Assembly: GCA_947492955.1 (NCBI GenBank)
Contig: CANLOV010000007.1
Coordinates: forward strand, 186,001-250,000
Direction: 5' to 3'
Source of the DNA: an uncultured Cellulophaga sp.
Lineage (GTDB): Bacteria; Bacteroidota; Bacteroidia; Flavobacteriales; Flavobacteriaceae
Length of the DNA stretch: 64,000 bases
Part shown: positions 1 through 15,000 of the stretch, piece by piece
Layout: each line of letters opens with the position of its first letter
Numbering within the stretch: position 1 is the stretch's first letter
Notes under the pieces: model-generated
The model's database searches: none
What the model saw: the letters and a program-made list of their open reading frames with translations, nothing else
What the model was told of the DNA's origin: nothing
Program-made: the position numbers and the translations under genes

Positions 1-3000
1 ATCGTTATCGCCATCTAAATCTAAATGATTTGGTACGCCATCGCTATCTGTATCATATACATCTGGTATACCATCGTTGTTACCATCTGGCAAGTCTGCG
101 ATTCCATCATTATCAGTATCGGTATCCATGTAATTTGGAATACCATCATTATCATCATCTCCACTTGGGGTTGGTGTTCCTGCTGGTACTTCCTCTGTAT
201 CTGGAATACCATCATTATCATCATCTAAATCTACCAAGTCTGAAATACCATCCATATCTGCATCCATGATTTCTCTAAAGTCTACTTCTGTTGTAGCTGA
301 GTTATCATCATTGTTTGTTCCTGCTGCTCCTGTGTCTAAATTATCATTGACATCAAAGGCTGTTCCGATTGGAGTTATGTTAGCATCGAAAATATCTAAC
401 AAGCCATCATTATCTACATCTTCTGTTAATGGTTTACCATTTATTAAGTCTTGACCTGCTTCTAATACATCTGTTACACCATCATCATCACTATCATTAT
501 CCAAGTAATCTGGTGTTCCTGTACCATCTGCATCACTTGTATCTACTGGTGTGATTCCTGCATTTGTTGCTAAGAAGTCTGCATCATAAGCATCATCGAT
601 TCCATCGCCATCACTATCATTACCGATTGGTGCAATGTAATCGGCCGTAGTTTGTCCTTCTACATTATCTGGAATACCATCGTTATCCGCATCGATATCT
701 AAGAAGTCTGGTAAGGTATCCGTATCACTGCTTGGTATCATCGTTGTTGGTGCTCCTCCTTCTGTTCCGCTTTCTGCTGCATCCGGTAAGCCGTTAGCGC
801 CTACTGCTCCATCTACTTCTCCATCTCCGTCTGGGTCTAATGCTCCATTGCCTGTTTCTACTACATCGTAGATACCATCGTTATCGCCATCTAAATCTAA
901 ATGGTTCGGTACGCCATCGCCATCGGTATCGTATACATCTGGGATACCATCGTTGTTGCCATCGGCTACATCTGGGGTACCATCATTATCACTATCCGTA
1001 TCCATATAATTTGGAATACCATCATTATCATCATCTCCACTTGGGGTTGGTGTTCCTGCTGGTACTTCTTCTGTATCTGGAATACCATCATTATCATCAT
1101 CTAAATCTACCAAGTCTGAAATACCATCATTATCTGCATCCATGATTTCTCTAAAGTCTACTTCTGGCGTAGATGAGTTATCATCGTTATCTGTATCTTC
1201 TGCTCCTGTATCTAAATTATCATTCACATCAAAGGCAGTTCCGATTGGAGTTATGTTAGCATCGAAAATATCTAACAAGCCATCATTATCTACATCTTCT
1301 GTTAATGGTTTACCATTTATTAAGTCTTGACCTGCTTCTAATACATCTGTTACACCATCATCATCACTATCATTATCCAAGTAATCTGGTGTTCCTGTAC
1401 CATCTGCATCACTTGTATCTACTGGTGTGATTCCTGCATTTGTTGCTAAGAAGTCTGCATCATAAGCATCATCGATTCCATCGCCATCACTATCATTACC
1501 GATTGGTGCAATGTAATCGGCCGTAGTTTGTCCTTCTACATTATCTGGAATACCATCGTTATCCGCATCGATATCTAAGAAGTCTGGTAAGGTATCCGTA
1601 TCACTGCTTGGTATCACCGTTGTTGGTGCTCCTCCTTCTGTTCCGCTTTCTGCTGCATCCGGTAAGCCGTTAGCGCCTACTGCTCCATCTACTTCTCCAT
1701 CTCCGTCTGGGTCTAATGCTCCATTGCCTGTTTCTACTACATCGTAGATACCATCGTTATCGCCATCTAAATCTAAATGGTTCGGTACGCCATCGCCATC
1801 GGTATCGTATACATCTGGGATACCATCGTTGTTGCCATCGGCTACATCTGGGGTACCATCATTATCACTATCCGTATCCATATAATTTGGAATACCATCC
1901 ATATCATCGTCTCCACTTGGGGTTGGTGTTCCTGCTGGTACTTCTTCTATATCTGGAATACCATCATTATCATCATCCAAGTCTACTACATCTGGAATAC
2001 CATCCATATCTGCATCCATGATTTCTCTAAAGTCTACTTCTGTTGTAGCTGAGTTATCATCATTGTTAGTACCCTCTGCTCCTGTATTTAAATTATCATT
2101 CACATCAAAGGCTGTTCCGATTGGTGTGTTGTTGTCATCAAAGGCATCATCTAATCCGTCACCATCGGTATCTATTCCTGTTGGTACTAAATTAGTTCCT
2201 AACAATTGTCCGGATTCTAACATATCACTAATACCATCATCATCACTATCATTATCCAAGTAATCTGGAGTACCTGTGGCATCTGCATCACTAGTATCTA
2301 CTGGAGTAATTCCTGTATTTGTTGCTAAGAAGTCTGCATCATAAGCATCATCGATACCATCGCCATCACTATCGTTACCGATTGGCGCTACGTAATCTGC
2401 CGTAGTTTGTCCTTCTACATTATCTGGGATACCATCGTTATCAGCATCAATATCCAAGAAGTCTGGTAAAGTATCTCCATCACTTGATGGTATCACCGTT
2501 GTTGGTGCGCCACCATCGATGCCACTCTCTGCCGTATCTGGTAATCCGTTTGTTCCTACTGGAGCATCGGTAGTTCCATCGGGCTGAGTTGTGCCGATTA
2601 TACCATCATTATCTGGGTCTAAAGCGCTATTTCCTGTTTCTACTACATCGTAGATACCATCATTATCGCCATCTAAATCTAAATGGTTCGGTACACCATC
2701 ACCATCGGTATCGTATACATCTGGGATACCATCGTTGTTACCATCTGGCAAGTCTGCGATTCCATCATTATCACTATCAGTTTCCATATAATTTGGAATA
2801 CCATCATTATCATCGTCTACACTTGGGATTGGTGTTCCTGCTGGTACTTCTTCTGTATCTGGAATACCATCATTATCATCATCCAAGTCTACCAAGTCTG
2901 TAATACCATCCATATCAGCATCCATGACTTCTCTAAAGTCTACTTCTGGTGTAGCTGAGTTATCATCGTTATCTGTATCTTCTGCTCCTGAATTTAAGTT

Positions 3001-6000
3001 ATCGTTCACATCAAAAGCTGTTCCGATTGGAGTTATGTTAGCATCGAAAATATCTAACAAACCATCATTATCTACATCTTCTGTTAATGGTTTACCATTT
3101 ATTAAGTCTTGACCTGCTTCTAATACATCTGTTACACCATCATCATCACTATCATTATCTAAGTAATCCGGAATACCTGTGGCATCTGCATCACTGGTAT
3201 CTACTGGTGTGATTCCTGCATTTGTTGCTAAGAAGTCTGCATCATAAGCATCATCGATACCATCGCCATCACTATCGTTACCGATTGGTGCTACGTAATC
3301 TGCCGTAGTTTGTCCTTCTACATTATCTGGGATACCATCGTTATCCGAATCAATATCCAAGAAGTCTGATAAGGTATCCGTATCACTGTTTGGTATCATC
3401 GTTGTTGGTGCTCCTCCTTCTGTGCCACTCTCTGCTGCATCTGGTAAACCGTTTGCGCCTACTGCTCCTTCTATTACACCATCTCCATCTATATCTAAAG
3501 CGCTATTTCCTGTTTCTACTACATCGTAGATACCATCGTTATCGCCATCTAAATCTAAATGATTTGGTACGCCATCGCCATCGGTATCGTATACATCTGG
3601 GATACCATCGTTGTTACCATCTGGTAAGTCTGCGATTCCATCGTTATTGGTATCCTTATCCATGTAATTTGGTATACCATCATTATCATCGTCTCCACTT
3701 GGGGTTGGTGTTCCTGCTGGTACTTCTTCTGTATCTGGAATACCATCATTATCATCATCCAAGTCTACTACATCTGGAATACCATCCATATCAGCATCCA
3801 TGATTTCTCTAAAGTCTACTTCTGGCGTAGCTGAGTTATCATCATTGTTTGTTCCTGCTGCTCCTGTGTCTAAATTATCATTCACATCAAAAGCTGTTCC
3901 GATTGGAGTTATGTTAGCATCGAAAATATCTAACAAACCATCATTATCTACATCTTCTGTTAATGGTTTACCATTTATTAAGTCTTGACCTGCTTCTAAT
4001 ACATCTGTTACACCATCATCATCACTATCATTATCTAAGTAATCCGGAATACCTGTGGCATCTGCATCACTGGTATCTACTGGAGTAATTCCTGCATTTG
4101 TTGCTAAGAAGTCTGCATCATAAGCATCATCGATACCATCGCCATCACTATCATTACCAATTGGTGCTATGTAATCGGCTGTAGTTTGTCCTTCTACATT
4201 ATCTGGGATACCATCGTTATCCGCATCGATATCTAAGAAGTCTGGTAAGGTATCCGTATCACTGCTTGGTATCACCGTTGTTGGTGCTCCACCTTCTGTG
4301 CCACTCTCTGCTGCATCTGGTAAGCCGTTAAGACCAACTGCTCCTTCTATTGCACCATCTCCATCAGTATCTAAAGCGCTATTTCCTGTTTCTACTACAT
4401 CGTAAATACCATCGTTATCGCCATCTAAATCTAAATGGTTCGGTACACCATCGCCATCGGTATCGTATACATCTGGAATACCATCGTTGTTGCCATCTGG
4501 CAAGTCTGCGATTCCATCGTTATTGGTATCCTTATCCATGTAATTTGGTATACCATCCATATCATCATCTCCACTTGGGGCTGATGTTCCTGCTGGTACT
4601 TCCTCTGTATCTGGAATACCATCATTATCATCATCTAAATCTACCAAGTCTGAAATACCATCATTATCTGCATCCATGATTTCTCTAAAGTCTACTTCTG
4701 GCGTAGCTGAGTTATCATCATTATTAGTACCCTCTGCTCCTGTATCTAAATTATCATTCACATCAAAGGCAGTTCCGATTGGTGTTATGTTAGCATCGAA
4801 AATATCTAACAAACCATCATTATCTACATCTTCTGTTAATGGTTTACCATTTATTAAGTCTTGACCTGCTTCTAATACATCTGTTACACCATCATCATCA
4901 CTATCATTATCCAAGTAATCTGGAGTGCCTGTGGCATCTGCATCACTCGTATCTACTGGTGTGATTCCTGCATTTGTTGCTAAGAAATCTGCATCATAAG
5001 CATCATCGATACCATCGCCATCACTATCGTTACCGATTGGTGCAATGTAATCTGCCGTAGTTTGTCCTTCTACATTATCTGGAATACCATCGTTATCCGC
5101 ATCGATATCTAAGAAATCTGGTAAGGTATCACCATCACTGCTTGATATCACCGTTGTTAGTACTCCACCATCTGTTCCGCTTTCTGCGGCATCTGGTAAG
5201 CCGTTTGCGCCTACTACTAATCCATCTACTTCTCCATCTCCGTCTGTATCTAAGGCTCCGTTTCCTGTTTCTACTATATCGTAGATACCATCGTTATCAC
5301 CATCTAAATCTAAATGGTTGGGTACACCATCACCATCCGTATCGTATACATCTGGGATACCATCGTTGTTACCATCTGGCAAGTCTGCGATTCCATCATT
5401 ATCACTATCCGTATCCATGTAATTTGGTATACCATCATTATCATCGTCTTCACTTGGGGTTGGTGTTCCTGCTGGTACTTCTTCTGTATCTGGAATACCA
5501 TCATTATCATCATCTAAATCTACCAAGTCTGTAATACCATCTTCATCTGCATCCATGATTTCTCTAAAGTCTACTTCTGCTGATAATGGTGCATCGTTAT
5601 TATCTGTTCCTGCTGCTCCTGTATCTAAATTATCATTCACATCAAATGGAGTACCTAAAGCTGTATTGTTATCATCGAAGGCATCGTCTAATCCGTCACC
5701 ATCGGTATCTACTCCTGTTGGTACTAGGTTAGTCCCTAATAATTGTCCTGCTTCTAGCATATCACTAATACCATCATCATCACTATCATCATCCAAATAA
5801 TCTGGAGTGCCTGTGGCATCTGCATCACTCGTATCTACTGGTGTGATTCCTGCATTTGTTGCTAAGAAATCTGTATCATAAGCATCATCGATACCATCGC
5901 CATCACTATCATTACCAATTGGTGCTATGTAATCGGCTGTAGTTTGTCCTTCTACATTATCTGGGATACCATCGTTATCCGCATCGATATCTAAGAAGTC

Positions 6001-9000
6001 TGGTAAGGTATCCGTATCACTGCTTGGTATCACCGTTGTTGGTGCTCCACCTTCTGTGCCACTCTCTGCTGCATCTGGTAAGCCGTTAAGACCAACTGCT
6101 CCTTCTATTGCACCATCTCCATCAGTATCTAAAGCGCTATTTCCTGTTTCTACTACATCGTAAATACCATCGTTATCGGCATCTAAATCTAAATGGTTGG
6201 GTACACCATCACCATCCGTATCGTATACATCTGGGATACCATCGTTGTTACCATCTGGCAAGTCTGCGATTCCATCATTATCAGTATCTGTATCCATATA
6301 ATTTGGAATACCATCATTATCATCGTCTCCACTTGGGCTTGGTGTTCCTGCTGCTACTTCTTCTGTATCTGGAATACCATCATTATCGTCGTCTAAATCT
6401 ACCAAGTCTGAAATACCATCATTATCTGCATCCATGATTTCTCTAAAGTCTACTTCTGGCGTAGCTGAGTTATCATCGTTATCTGTATCTTCTGCTCCTG
6501 TATCTAAATTATCATTCACATCAAAGGCTGTTCCGATTGGTGTGTTGTTGTCATCAAAGGCATCGTCTAATCCATCACCATCAGTATCTACTCCTGTTGG
6601 TACTAAATTAGTTCCTAACAATTGTCCGGATTCTAACATATCACTAATACCATCATCATCACTATCATTATCCAAGTAATCTGGAGTACCTGTGGCATCT
6701 GCATCACTCGTATCTACTGGTGTGATTCCTGCATTTGTTGCTAAGAAGTCTGCATCATAAGCATCATCTATACCATCGCCATCACTATCGTTACCTATTG
6801 GTGCTACGTAATCTGCCGTAGTCTGTCCTTCTACATTATCTGGGATACCATCGTTATCCGCATCGATATCCAAGAAGTCTGGTAAGGTATCACCATCACT
6901 TGTTGTTATCACTGTAATTAATGCATTTCCGTCAGTACCTCCTTCGGCATCATCAGGAATACCATTTAAACCAACTGCCCCATCTACCAGACCATTTCCA
7001 TCTGGATCTAATGCTGTATTTCCTGTTTCTACTATATCATAAATACCATCGTTATCCGCATCTAAATCAAAATGATTTGGTACGCCATCGCCATCTGTAT
7101 CGTATACATCTGGGATACCATCATTGTTACCATCGGCTACATCTGGATTACCATCATTATCACTATCCGTATCCATATAATTTGGAATACCATCCATATC
7201 ATCATCATCACTTGGTGATAAGCCTTGTGCTTCATCTGTATCTAAAATACCATCGTTATCATCATCTTCATCAACTAAATCAGGGATACCATCCATATCA
7301 GCATCCATGATTTCTCTAAAGTCTACTTCTGTTGTAGCTGAGTTATCATCATTGTCTGTTCCTGCTGCTCCTGTATCTAAATTATCATTGACATCAAATG
7401 GAGTACCTATTGGTGTATTGTTAACATCGAAGGCATCGTCTAAGCCATCACCATCCGTATCTACTCCTGTTGGTGTTAAATTAGTTCCTAATAATTGTCC
7501 AGATTCAAACATATCTAATACACCATCATCATCACTATCATCATCCAAGTAATCTGGAATACCTGTGGCGTCTGCATCACTCGTATCTACTGGTGTGATT
7601 CCTGCATTTGTTGCTAAGAAATCCGCATCATAAGCATCATCGATACCATCGCCATCACTATCATTACCAATTGGTGCTATGTAATCTGCCGTAGTTTGCC
7701 CTTCAATATTATCTGGAATACCATCGTTATCTGCATCGATATCTAAGAAATCATCAAACGCATCTAAATCAGTATTTGATATAACTGCTGTTTGTATACC
7801 ACCATCTGTTCCACTCTCTGCTGCATTTGGTAATCCGTTAGCACCTACTGCTCCATCTACTACTCCATCTCCGTCTGGATCTAATGCTGCATTTCCTGTT
7901 TCTACTACATCGTAGATACCATCGTTATCGGCATCTAAATCGAAATGATTTGGTACGCCATCACCATCCGTATCGTATACATCTGGGATACCATCATTAT
8001 TACCATCGGCTAAGTCTGGATTACCATCATTATCAATATCAGTATCCATATAATTTGGTATGCCATCCATATCATCATCTTCACTTGGTGGAGTTCCTAA
8101 TGGTGAATCTGTTAAATCTAGAATACCATCATTATCATCATCATCATCGACTAAATCAGGGATGCCATCCATATCATTATCCTGTATCTCTCTAAAATCT
8201 ACTTCTACGGTAGCTGTATCATCATCATTGTCTGTTCCTGCTGCTCCTGTATCTAAATTATCATTCACATCAAATAGGGTACCTGCAGCTGTGTTGTTAT
8301 CATCGAAGGCATCATCTAAACCGTCACCATCGGTATCTACTCCTGTTGGTACTAAATTAGTTCCTAATAATTGTCCTGCCTCTAACATATCACTGATGCC
8401 ATCATCATCACTATCTATATCTATATAATCTGGCTCTGATGTAAGATCTGTATCACTTGTATCTACTGGCGCAATTCCTGTATTACCTACAATATCAGTA
8501 TCATAAGCATCGTCTATACCATCTCCATCACTATCGTTACCAATTGGTGCTACGTAATCTGCCGTAGTTTGCCCTTCAATATTATCTGGAATACCATCGT
8601 TATCAGCATCGATATCCAAGAAGTTTGGTAAAGCATCCGTATCGCTGTTTAATACTTCCGCAGTTATAGCCCCTCCATCTGTGCCACTTTCAGCATCATC
8701 TGGTAACCCATTTAAACCAACTGCTCCATCTACTACACCATTACCATCTGGATCTAAAGCTCCATTTTCTGTTTCTACTACATCGTAAATACCATCGTTA
8801 TCAGCATCTAGATCAAAATGATTGGGTACGCCATCACCATCGGTATCGTATATATCTGGAATACCGTCATTATTACCATCTGCTAAGTCTGGTGTTGTTG
8901 CTCCTCCATCTCCATCTGGATCTACATCGGCATAATTTGGTATACCATCATTATCAGCATCTCCACTTGGATTTGGTGTTCCTAATGGATATTCATCAGT

Positions 9001-12000
9001 ATCTGGAATACCATCGTTATCATCATCTATATCTGTAAAATCAGCGATACCATCCTCATCATTATCTATTAAGTCTCTATAATCTAAATCGCCTCCTGTT
9101 AAATAATCACCATCTACATCTCCTAATTCAACATCCGTTGGTGGGTTTATACCATCATTTACTGTTGAGCCAGGGATTAAACTATCATCATTATCATCAA
9201 AGGCATCATCTAAGCCATCGCCATCCGTATCTACTCCTGATGGTACATTATCTGTATCTCCATTCTCAAAAATATCTGGCACACCATCATTCTCTGCATC
9301 TGTATCTACATAATCTGGTAAGAAATCTCCATCCATATCTGTATCCACTGGGTCTATTCCTGTATTACCTGGTATATCTGAATCATAAGCATCATCGATA
9401 CCATCACCATCACTATCATTACCAACTGGTGGTACATAACCAAGCGTTGGTTGCCCTTCTATATTATCTGGGATACCATCTCCATCGGCATCTATATCTA
9501 GGAAATCAGGATTTCCAATACTATCTGAATTTGGTAAATTTGAGAAGGTTATTCCGTTCGATTCTATAATATCTTCATAACCATTACCATTAGCATCTGG
9601 ATCTAGAGCATTTATAATTCCATCGCCATCGGTATCTGCCCCTGGTGTCTGGTCTATATCTGCTATATTATCTATACCATCACCATCGGTATCTGTACCT
9701 CCTGTTTGATCTACATCTACACTATCTGGAATACCATCGTTATCTGAATCTAACATAAGATCGACAACTCCATCTCCATCGCCATCTATTTGATCAAATT
9801 CTGTATGGTCTAAAATACCATCGTTATCTGAATCTAGATCAAAATGGTTTGGTATACCATCGTCATCAAAATCATATATATCTGGGATACCATCGTTATT
9901 GATATCTGCAATATCTGGAGTACCATCATTATTACTATCCGTATCTGCATAGTTAGGAATTCCATCATTATCATCATCTGCCCCTGGTGCCGTTGTTCCT
10001 GTTGGAACTTCTAATGTGTCTAAAATACCATCATTATCATCATCTAAATCTACTACATCAGGAACTCCATCATTATCAGCATCCATTACTTCTCTAAAAT
10101 CTACTTCTGCTGTTAATGGTTCATCTTCATTATCTGTAGCATTAGCTCCAGTATCTAAATTATCGTTAACATCAAAAGTAGTTCCGATTGGTGTATTGTT
10201 GTCATCAAAGGCATCGTCTAATCCATCACCATCCGTATCTATTCCTGTTGGTGCTAGATTAGTTCCCAATAATTGTCCTGCCTCTATCATATCACTTACG
10301 CCATCATCATCACTATCATCATCTAAATAATCTGGAATACCTGTTACATCTACATCACTCGTATCTACTGGAGTAATTCCTGCATTTGTTGCTAAGAAAT
10401 CTGTATCATAAGCATCATCAATACCATCGCCATCACTATCGTTACCGATTGGTGCTACGTAATCTGCCGTGGTTTGTCCTTCTACATTATCTGGGATACC
10501 ATCGTTATCTGCATCAATATCTAAGAAGTCTGGCAATGCATCAGTATCATTACTTGGTATTACCGTTGTTGGTGCTCCTCCTTCTGTGCCACTCTCTGCG
10601 GCATCCGGTAATCCGTTAGCGCCTACTGCTCCATCTACTTCTCCATCACCATCTGGATCTAATGCGCCATTTCCTGTTTCTACTACATCGTAGATACCAT
10701 CATTATCACCATCTAAATCGAAATGATTAGGTACGCCGTCGCCATCTGTATCATACACATCTGGAATACCATCATTATTACCATCGGCTATATCTGGAGT
10801 ACCATCATTATTACCATCCGTATCTGCATAGTTAGGAATACCATCATTATCATCATCGGCTCCTGGTGCTGCTACGCCTAATGGAACTTCTGAAGTATCT
10901 GGGATACCATCATTATCATCGTCTAAATCTACTAGGTCTGGGATACCATCTTCATCGGCATCTAGCAATTCTCTCCAATTTGGTTCTACATTACTAGTAT
11001 CGTCTGTATTAGGGAAACTACCTAATGCCGTTTGTCCATTATTTGTTGGGTTTGTTAATGGTGTTACTGCTACATCTATAGCATCAAAATTATCATCTAA
11101 ACCGTCTCCATCATCATCCATACCTGCTGGTATTGTATCTGCTACACCATTATCATCGGTATCGTATGCCTCTATGGTATCACTCTCTCCATCAGCATCA
11201 CTATCTAAATCTAAATAATCTGGTGTTACATCTCCTGTAGCAGCATCGGTATTTACTGGTACTATTGCTACTGAAGTTGTTGCCACTGGTGCTGCTATAT
11301 TAGTATCATCAAATGGATCATAGGCATTATCTATACCATCGCCATCGGTATCTACCCCGCTTGGTGGTATATAGCCTGTTGATGGTTGTGCTTCTATAAT
11401 ATCTACAATACCATCATTATCGGCATCGATATCTAAATAATCTGGGCTTAATTCATTGGTTGGATCATCTGTATCTAAAGGTTGTATTGCTGTTGTTGAG
11501 AATGCATCGTTATCACTATCTACTTCATCTGGAACTCCGTTTAACCCTACTGGTCCATCTATTCTACCATCATTATTTATATCAGTAATTGGTGTTCCAC
11601 TTTCTACTACATCGTAAATACCATCATTATCACTATCTAAATCTACACTATTTGGTATACCATCGCCATCAAAATCAGAGGCGCTACATAATAAACTTCT
11701 AAATGCTATATTATCTATGGTAATAGACCCTGCATTTGCAACAGGATTGTTATATAAATAGAATCTAATTTTATAAAACTTGTTAGGTAACAATTGTAGG
11801 TTTGTTGTTGCTGGTCGTCTAAATGATGAAGCATTTACTGTGGCTTCATCAAACAATACTACGCTGTTTACAAAATTATCCCCAGAAATTTCTACCTGGT
11901 ACTGGTATCCTGATCTAAAATCTAATGCTGGTACGCTTACTGGTTCTGCAAAGAAAAATAGTTGAGATATACTATAAGGATTTGCTCCTGTTGTAAATGC

Positions 12001-15000
12001 AATTTCTAAATAATCATTATCCGCTTTAGCTGTTGCTAAATCTGCTTGATTTACTCCTTGTAAATCTATATATCCTCCTCCTGCATTATTTGCGTCTTCT
12101 GTATAACTTAGTCCTGATCCAAATACTTGTGCGTAAGCTGTACCTGTAGCTATAAAATCGGTTTCTGCTGTTGTAGCCGATAAGTCTGCTGATAAATTAT
12201 CGTATAATAACATTAATGGTAATGGTGATGCTCCGTTAGGTGCACATGCACTCTCTGTTACATCCAATATACCATCATTATCATCATCTAAATCTACTGC
12301 ATCTGGGATACCATCACCATCTGTATCTACTGGTACTGGTGGCTCTCTATAATCTACCTCTGCTGTACTAGACTCCTGATTATTTGGTAAGCTATCTGAT
12401 CCTGTATCTAAATCATCATTTACATCAAATGGATCTCCTACTGTTGTATTTACATCATCGTAAGCATCTAATAAACCATCTCCGTCTATATCGGTATCTG
12501 TAGGTGCTAAAGCTAATTGTGCTTCCTGTGTATCTAATATTCCATCACCATCTGAATCTGTATCTAAATAATCCGGAATTGTATCGCTATTAGTAAGTGT
12601 ATCATCTGTATTTTGAGGTGTAATACCTGCTGCTGTATTATCATCGATAGTTTCATATACATTATACAGACCATTGTTCCCTACAGCTCCTGTTGGTGCT
12701 ATATATCCAACTGTAGGTTGTGCTTCTACATTATCTGGAATACCATCGTTATCCGAATCGATATCTAAATGGTTTGGAATACCATCATCATCTGTATCTG
12801 GACAATAATTCATACTAAAAATGAATGAATTGTAATCTCCGAATGTTGCCGGATTGTTATCTCCAACTGTTGTATCTAAATTTATATAAGTAACCAGTAC
12901 ATCAGAAACTGGCTCACTTGGAGAAATATTAAACTCTACATAAGGTGCATTTCCTTGAATACCAGAAGTAGGTGCTCCTGTAATAGTTATGGTATTTCCT
13001 GAATTGGTAATTATTGCTTCGGAAGTAGAATTTACAATCCACTCGAAACTCGCACTAACTCCAACTGCTTGGAAAGTTACTTGGTCTGTTCTATTTAAAG
13101 CTGTAACACTACCATCTGGAGTTGAAAATGATAAAAACTCCGGATTAACTAATGTAATATTAGTACTAAATCCTTCATTTAATGTATATCCATTGTCATC
13201 AACAAATCGAATTGCATTTGCTCCATTAGCTAAAATCTCAACTCCTGTAGAAGATCCTATTGGCGTTGGTGCTGCAATAGAAATATTAGAAGTCAATGGA
13301 TTTCCTGCCGTATCGTTTGTTAAAGTTGCACTACCTCCTGATACTTCTGTTAAGGGACCACCAAAGTCTGTACCAATTCGTACATCTACATCTGGACACT
13401 CAACAGAATCGATAATACCATCATTATCATCATCAATATCTGTTAAATCATCGATACCATCATTATCTGTATCTTGCAACTCTCTATAATCTACTTCTGC
13501 TGTGCTAGGCGATTCTGTATTTGGTAAATTTTGTGGATCGTTACTAGGATCTAAAACATTACCATTCGTATCTGTATAATCATCTGTATTTTCATAGCTT
13601 CCATACAATCCATTTGTTCCTACGGTTCCCATTGGAGAAGAAAGCCCTGCTTCTTGTGTATCTAATATTCCATCACCATCTGAATCTGTATCTAAATAAT
13701 CCGGAATTGTATCGCTATTAGTAAGTGTATCATCTGTATTTTGAGGTGTAATACCTGCTGCTGTATCATCATCGATAGTTTCATATACATTATACAGACC
13801 ATTGTTCCCTACAGCTCCTGTTGGTGCTATATACCCAACTGTAGGTTGTGCTTCTACATTATCTGGTATACCATCGTTATCCGAATCGATATCTAAAGCA
13901 TCTGGAATACCATCATCATCTGTATCTGGACAATAATTCATACTAAAAATGAACGAATTGTAATCTCCGAATGTTGCTGGATTGTTATCTCCAACTGTTG
14001 TATCTAAATTTATATAAATAACCTGTACATCAGAAACTGGCTCACTTGGAGAAATATTAAACTCTACATAAGGTGCATTTCCTTGGATACCAGAAGTAGG
14101 TGCTCCTGTAATAGTTATGGTATTTCCTGAATTGGTAATAATTGCTTCGGAAGTAGAATTTACTATCCACTCGAAACTCGCACTAACTCCAACTGCTTGG
14201 AAAGTTACTTGGTCTGTTCTATTTAAAGCTGTAACACTACCATCTGGAGTTGAAAATGATAAAAACTCCGGATTAACTAATGTAATATTAGTACTAAATC
14301 CTTCATTTAATGTATATCCATTGTCATCAACAAATCGAATTGCATTTGCTCCATTAGCTAAAATCTCAACTCCTGTAGAAGATCCTATTGGCGTTGGTGC
14401 TGCAATAGAAATATTAGAAGTCAATGGATTTCCTGCCGTATCGTTTGTTAAAGTTGCACTACCTCCTGATACTTCTGTTAAAGGACCACCAAAGTCTGTA
14501 CCAATTCGCACATCTACATCTGGACACTCAACAGAATCGATAATACCATCATTATCATCATCAATATCTGTTAAATCATCGATACCATCATTATCTCTAT
14601 CTTTAGTATTGTCTCTGAAATCGACTTCTGCGGTATTAGGGTTTTGAATGTTAGGTGTATCTATCGCTCCATTATCTAAATCATCGTTTACATCAAATGG
14701 ATCTCCTGCTACTGTATTTACAGCATCGTAAGCATCTAATAAACCATCTCCATCTATATCATTAGCAGAACTTGCTTGTGTTTGTCCAGATTCTATAACA
14801 TCTAATATGCCATCATCATCACTATCTGTATCTCTAAAATCTGGCATTGTATCAGCATCACTATTTTCTGGCGTAGCTATACCATCGGTAGGGAACCCAC
14901 CTGCTGTGGTATATACGGTTGGTATACCTTGTCCGTTTACATCTGTTGTTCCTACTACTCCACCAGTACCAGGGGCTATATACCCTATTGTTGGTTGTGC

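Noticed and set aside
265-10962. CRISPR array or satellite DNA
   Set aside because: The period is ~876 bp, lengths are multiples of three and all copies keep the coding frame, so this is a coding tandem repeat.
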